Part shown: positions 33,260 through 36,958 of the stretch, piece by piece | Numbering within the stretch: position 1 is the first letter of the stretch | How the letters are laid out: every line of letters begins with the position of its first letter | NCBI GenBank assembly: GCA_001802375.1 | Contig: MGXK01000015.1 | Span: 1-36,958 of the forward strand | Reading direction: 5' to 3' | Source of the DNA: Gammaproteobacteria bacterium RBG_16_51_14 | Lineage (GTDB): Bacteria > Pseudomonadota > Gammaproteobacteria > Eutrophobiales > Eutrophobiaceae | Length of the DNA: 36,958 nucleotides | Position numbers and translations under genes: made by a program | The notes under the pieces: generated by a model | Seen by the model: only the letters and a program-made list of their open reading frames with translations | What the model was told of the DNA's origin: nothing | Databases searched by the model: none

Positions 33260-35402
33260 GCGGGAGTGTGCGTATACGCTGACCAGTGAGTGTAAAGAGG
33301 GCATTGCACACCGCCGGGGCGATGGGCGGTGTAGCAGGTTCACCGATACCACCGAGGGCTTCATTGCTGTTGATGATCTCGACCTGGACCGCAGGCATCT
33401 GTTGCGGTGTCAATATCGGGTAGGTATTGAAGTTCGCCTGTACAACCCTGCCTTTTTCGATAGTAATCTCTTCCCCGAGTGCAGCCGACAGGCCGTAGGT
33501 AATCCCGCTTTCCATCTGCATGGTGACGATCGCCGGATTCACGGCAAAACCGCAATCCACCACACAGTAAACCCGGTGCACCCTGACCTGGCCGGCTTCG
33601 AGTGAAATTTCGGCCACTTCTCCGACCAGCGTGTTAAACGATTCATGCAGGGCGACCCCCATCGCATGCGATTTACCGTCATGGGCAGTCCAGGGTTTTC
33701 CCTTCCAGGCGGACATCGTGCTGACGGCATCCAGTACCTTTTGATAGCGTGGATGGTCGGCCAGCAGTTTGCGGCGGAATGCAAGCGGATCCATGCCGGC
33801 TGCATGGGCCATCTCATCCATAAAGCATTCCTTGAAAAAGGCATTATGCGAATTGCCGACGGAACGCCAGAAACCGATCGGTGCCGCCACGGGTGCATAG
33901 ACATAATCCAGGCGCCTGTTCGGAATTTCATAGGGCTGATGGATCGCACCATCAATGACCGAATCATCCAGGTCCGGGTTGGTCATCGACCCCGGCAGGT
34001 GACGCCGGAACGGGCCGTCACCAACGATAGTAATGTGTAATGCGACCGGATTGCCTTGCCCGTCAAACCCTGCGCGGTATCTCGCAGCCGTCAGCGGCCG
34101 GTAAAAATCATGCTGCGTATCCTCTTCACGTGTCCATAACACCTTGACCGGTTTGCCTCCCAGTTTATTAGCGAGGGTGACGGCCTGTGCCACGTAATCC
34201 GTGATAAAGCGACGACCGAAACCACCGCCCAGGAAAGGCGTCCGTACCTCGATGGATGCCAGGGGCAGGCCGGTGATACTGGCCGCAGTTGCCGCGACGG
34301 AATCCGCCGCCTGGTTCGGGGCCCAGACAATACAACGTCCGTCCACTACCTGTGCGGTACAATTCATCGGCTCCATGGTGGCGTGGGCAAGGAAAGGTGC
34401 GTCATAGTCGGCCTGGATGGTTTTTGCAGCGCCTTGCAATGCCGTGACCACATCCCCTTCCTGTTCTGCGGTAAAGCCGGCATCATCGAGCCTGGATTGA
34501 ATCTTCTGCAGGTATTGTTTATCCGAGAAATGGCGGTTTTCCCCGTCATCAAATGTAACCGGCAGCTTGTCCAGCGCACTTCTGGCATGCCAGAACAGAT
34601 CCGCAATCACGGCGATACCACCCGGTATCTCTTCCACGGCAATCACCCCGGGTTCCTGCATGATGGCGGCCTTGTCAAAGGCCAGGACACTGCCGCCAAA
34701 AACCGGTGACTGTTTCACTGCGGCATGGACCATGCCCTCAACCCTGGTATCGATCCCAAACCCGGCCCGGCCGGTTGCCTTGGCAAAACTGTCGGTCCGT
34801 TTGATCGATTTTCCGATCAGGCGAAACGCGGACGCGTCCTTTAATGGTACCTCTGCCGGAGGCAGCCGTTTTGCAGCACGCGCTGCGAGTTCACCATAAC
34901 TGCGACGCCGACCGGATGTTTTATGGATAACAAAACCCGGTTCCGTGCTGCATTCTCCGGCAGGGACACCCCAATCATCGGCTGCCGCACTGATCAGCAT
35001 GGCACGCGCGGTTGCCCCAATCTTGCGCATGCTGTCATAAGAAGACCGTACACTCAGGCTGCCGCCGGTAAAACGCCGGGTGTTGCCAAACATGATCTTG
35101 TAATCATCACCATGCGGTGCCTGCACGATATGCAGGGCAGACATCTCGATATCAAGTTCTTCAGCGACAATAGCGGGGATGGATGTATAGGTTCCCTGGC
35201 CCATTTCCACGAACGGGTTCTGGAAGGTCACGGTCCCGTCTTCACTGATACCGATAAAGGCATTCATTACGCCATTGCCGGTATCGGCACGGGCAAAGCG
35301 GCCGAACGGCAGGGTGACACCCAGCACAAACACACTCGCGCCGGCGGCAGTCACACCCAGAAATTCACGCCGGCTCATGGATACATTCAGGATTTTGTTC
35401 AT
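33231..35402 (-). CDS. Tat-exported molybdopterin-binding subunit (IorB-like, xanthine dehydrogenase family)
   Basis: The protein of about 723 residues starts with a Tat signal, [19 protein letters not shown], so it is probably folded in the cytoplasm and exported. It follows the IorB layout: [60 protein letters not shown], and a C-terminal [20 protein letters not shown] with the catalytic glutamate. Known relatives hydroxylate isoquinoline or oxidise aldehydes. The substrate here is not evident. ATG at 35402 overlaps the preceding 2Fe-2S gene by 4 bases; an upstream ATG (35474) would remove the Tat signal from the terminus and is rejected. Confidence 0.9.
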   Translation of the reverse strand: MNKILNVSMSRREFLGVTAAGASVFVLGVTLPFGRFARADTGNGVMNAFIGISEDGTVTFQNPFVEMGQGTYTSIPAIVAEELDIEMSALHIVQAPHGDDYKIMFGNTRRFTGGSLSVRSSYDSMRKIGATARAMLISAAADDWGVPAGECSTEPGFVIHKTSGRRRSYGELAARAAKRLPPAEVPLKDASAFRLIGKSIKRTDSFAKATGRAGFGIDTRVEGMVHAAVKQSPVFGGSVLAFDKAAIMQEPGVIAVEEIPGGIAVIADLFWHARSALDKLPVTFDDGENRHFSDKQYLQKIQSRLDDAGFTAEQEGDVVTALQGAAKTIQADYDAPFLAHATMEPMNCTAQVVDGRCIVWAPNQAADSVAATAASITGLPLASIEVRTPFLGGGFGRRFITDYVAQAVTLANKLGGKPVKVLWTREEDTQHDFYRPLTAARYRAGFDGQGNPVALHITIVGDGPFRRHLPGSMTNPDLDDSVIDGAIHQPYEIPNRRLDYVYAPVAAPIGFWRSVGNSHNAFFKECFMDEMAHAAGMDPLAFRRKLLADHPRYQKVLDAVSTMSAWKGKPWTAHDGKSHAMGVALHESFNTLVGEVAEISLEAGQVRVHRVYCVVDCGFAVNPAIVTMQMESGITYGLSAALGEEITIEKGRVVQANFNTYPILTPQQMPAVQVEIINSNEALGGIGEPATPPIAPAVCNALFTLTGQRIRTLPLSRSALPGA

Positions 35403-35860
35403 GAGGACTCTCCCTGTATTTCCGCTGCCCGTTTTACGGCGGCGAAGATACGCAGATAGCTGCCGCAACGGCACAGGTTGATCATCTTCTCGCGGATCTC
35501 GGCCTCTGTTGGAGTCGGGTTTTCATTCAATAACGCGGCAGCGGCCATAATCTGCCCCGGTTGGCAGTAACCGCACTGCGGCACATCGCCCTCGATCCAG
35601 GCCTTCTGTACCGGGTGACTGCCATCTGTTGAAAGACCTTCAATGGTGGTTATCGCCTTGCCCATGGCGGCACTGATCGGGGTGATACAGGAGCGGACGA
35701 TTTTGCCATCCATATGTACCGAGCAGGCGCCACAAAGCCCCATGCCACAACCAAATTTTGTCCCGGTATGGCCTACCACATCACGGATCACCCAGAGCAG
35801 GGGCATGCTGTCTTCAACATCAACTTCATGTGTCTTGCCGTTGATCACCAATGTCATCAT
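35399..35860 (-). CDS. 2Fe-2S subunit of molybdenum hydroxylase (IorA-like)
   Basis: The 153-residue protein has the plant-ferredoxin-type motif [16 protein letters not shown] with C38, C43, C46 and C58, and the second cluster motif QCGYCQPGQ with NLCRCG (C96, C99, C130, C132). This two-cluster layout is that of IorA, CoxS and related small subunits. It passes electrons from the molybdopterin subunit. I set the start at 35860, preceded by GAGGAG six bases upstream; the upstream ATG at 35890 overlaps the previous gene and lacks conservation. No FAD subunit is present, as in the Ior type. Confidence 0.94.
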   Translation of the reverse strand: MMTLVINGKTHEVDVEDSMPLLWVIRDVVGHTGTKFGCGMGLCGACSVHMDGKIVRSCITPISAAMGKAITTIEGLSTDGSHPVQKAWIEGDVPQCGYCQPGQIMAAAALLNENPTPTEAEIREKMINLCRCGSYLRIFAAVKRAAEIQGESS

Positions 35861-35870
35861 GGATTGCTCC

Positions 35871-36461
35871 TCAACTTGCCGGTTGTTCATTCAGGGCAGC
35901 GAGATCAGCGGCGTAGTCAATATCAACACCGGCCTCAGGCAACGCTATCATCTGCACATGATCCTGATAATGTATGAGTAATTGTCTGGCACCGGTGTCC
36001 CCCCTGAGCTGCAATAATGCCGGAAAACAGGCCGCCGGAAAGACAGCAGGGACCCCGAAGGTGTCATCATACTGACTGGCGATTATACGCGATGGATTTT
36101 CCATCCAGGCATCCACCAGTGATCGTAATTTGCGCTCATTCAGCAGGGGTTGATCACATAACAGGATCAAAACAGCAGCACAGGAGGAGGGTAATGCCTC
36201 TATTCCGCAACAGATAGAGGATGCCAACCCGTTTTGCCAGTTGTTATTTTCAATGACGCGGATCGCCTGGTCATCAATCGATGCCCTGATCAATTCCGCA
36301 TTCGCCCCCAGCACCACAGTGATGCGATCAGCGAGTACCTTTCCTGCAATCCGGATGCTGTGTCCGATTAATGTTGTGTCCCCATACCGGGCAAGTTGCT
36401 TGGGCGAACCAAAGCGGCCCGATCTGCCGGCTGCCAGGATGAGCGCATGAATCTCATTCAT
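35871..36461 (-). CDS. MocA-like molybdenum cofactor nucleotidyltransferase
   Basis: The 196-residue protein has the nucleotidyltransferase P-loop [20 protein letters not shown], the metal-binding [20 protein letters not shown], and [20 protein letters not shown]. This is the MobA/MocA family that adds CMP or GMP to molybdopterin. Hydroxylases of the xanthine dehydrogenase family use the CMP form, made by MocA, so MCD synthesis is likely. It sits between XdhC and the 2Fe-2S subunit, all on one strand with gaps of about 10 bases. Confidence 0.87.
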   Translation of the reverse strand: MNEIHALILAAGRSGRFGSPKQLARYGDTTLIGHSIRIAGKVLADRITVVLGANAELIRASIDDQAIRVIENNNWQNGLASSICCGIEALPSSCAAVLILLCDQPLLNERKLRSLVDAWMENPSRIIASQYDDTFGVPAVFPAACFPALLQLRGDTGARQLLIHYQDHVQMIALPEAGVDIDYAADLAALNEQPAS

Positions 36462-36473
36462 GGGAAAACAGGT

Positions 36474-36958
36474 TCATTCGGGGGTTTCCCGGTCATGCAG
36501 GGGCCGGGGATTGTTATAAAGCTGACCCCCGTCACGCCGGTGCATGACCGCCTGGATTTCAGCCATGATGGCCAGGGCGATCTCTTCCGGTGTCTCGGCA
36601 CCGATATCAAGACCGGCGGGGCCGAATACCCGGCCCTGTATTCTTCCTGCCATTTCGGCAAGGCTGTCCAACAGGCGGTCGCGCCGGGCGGCCGGGCCCA
36701 GCAGGCCGACGTAGGGGATATTGCCTGCCGCGATCACCTTCAGGTAGCGTTCATCATATTCAATGTTGTGGGTCATCAACACCATGGCGTGTACCTGGTC
36801 GAGCGCAACGGAACCAGCCAGTTCCTCAGGGTAGCAATGCAAAAGTTGATCGGCGCAGGGGAAACGTTCTGGCGTTGTCCAGGCTGGCCGGTGGTCCACG
36901 ATGGTAACCCGCCAGCCCAGGTCTTTGGCAAGTTGAACGACGGGTACTGCATCGGGTC
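36474..36958 (-). CDS. XdhC-family protein (5' end outside window)
   Basis: The frame is open from the right window edge to the stop at 36474, so only the C-terminal part is visible. It reads DAVPVVQLAKDLGWRVTIVD, then HRPAWTTPERFP, MVLMTHNIEYDERYLKVIAA and YVGLLGPAARRDRLLDSLAE, the Rossmann half of XdhC. XdhC proteins bind molybdenum cofactor and insert its sulfurated form into xanthine dehydrogenase-type enzymes. A GTG at 36899 is internal and not the start. It is the visible first gene of the molybdenum hydroxylase operon and fits as its maturation factor. Confidence 0.92.
   Translation of the reverse strand, partial: PDAVPVVQLAKDLGWRVTIVDHRPAWTTPERFPCADQLLHCYPEELAGSVALDQVHAMVLMTHNIEYDERYLKVIAAGNIPYVGLLGPAARRDRLLDSLAEMAGRIQGRVFGPAGLDIGAETPEEIALAIMAEIQAVMHRRDGGQLYNNPRPLHDRETPE

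Noticed and set aside
34923-35459. A 178-codon open frame on the plus strand
   Set aside because: It is antisense to the molybdopterin subunit and 2Fe-2S subunit genes, which are clearly identified.

Overview
The window looks like the chromosome of a gammaproteobacterium, probably one with an active sulfur metabolism. The evidence is the gene content and order: ubiC-ubiA, ridA-recG, spoT-rpoZ-gmk, yicC divergent from rph-rdgB, and birA-coaX followed by a tRNA. CysB, an assimilatory APS-type CysH, a TauE/SafE exporter and a SoxH-like metallohydrolase add the sulfur theme. The left third reads as more AT-rich than the right third.

Layout. 1-690: the 3' end of an IS1380-type transposase. 687-2811: an FmdB-like small protein, an exported SoxH-like metallo-beta-lactamase-fold hydrolase and its probable TetR regulator, with a perfect 24-bp palindrome upstream. 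2937-6394: a small YdcH-like protein, then a sulfur block (TauE/SafE exporter, CysB, thioredoxin-like protein, APS reductase). 6630-9902: an unidentified small protein, an FHA protein, an AlgH-family protein and a lipoprotein-like aminopeptidase. 9969-12778: a MarR regulator with a probable operator, then a small membrane protein, an anchored alpha/beta hydrolase and a short-chain dehydrogenase. 12893-15639: a sulfurtransferase and a large VWA-TM-FHA protein. 15917-18625: birA, coaX, a SPOR-like protein, and a tRNA with a threonine anticodon (TGT) on a glycine-tRNA-like body. 18682-22010: an envelope group (TPR protein, L,D-transpeptidase, M14 amidase/carboxypeptidase).

22133-33259 is mostly housekeeping: ubiquinone synthesis (ubiC, ubiA), DNA repair (recG), stringent response (spoT), transcription (rpoZ), nucleotide and RNA metabolism (gmk, rph, rdgB), with a HigBA toxin-antitoxin pair between gmk and yicC. 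33231-36958 is a molybdenum hydroxylase operon: XdhC, a MocA-like transferase, a 2Fe-2S subunit and a Tat-exported molybdopterin subunit.

The most unusual features are the N-terminus of UbiA, which carries a 51-residue (153-bp) tandem repeat kept in frame, and the tRNA with glycine-type body and threonine anticodon. The two operator-like palindromes, the thioredoxin-like protein paired with CysH, and the shared C-terminal domain in the TPR protein and L,D-transpeptidase are also worth following. I found no CRISPR array, phage or rRNA. No gene-free stretch exceeds 300 bases; the longest (15640-15916, 6395-6629, 456-686) are covered below.
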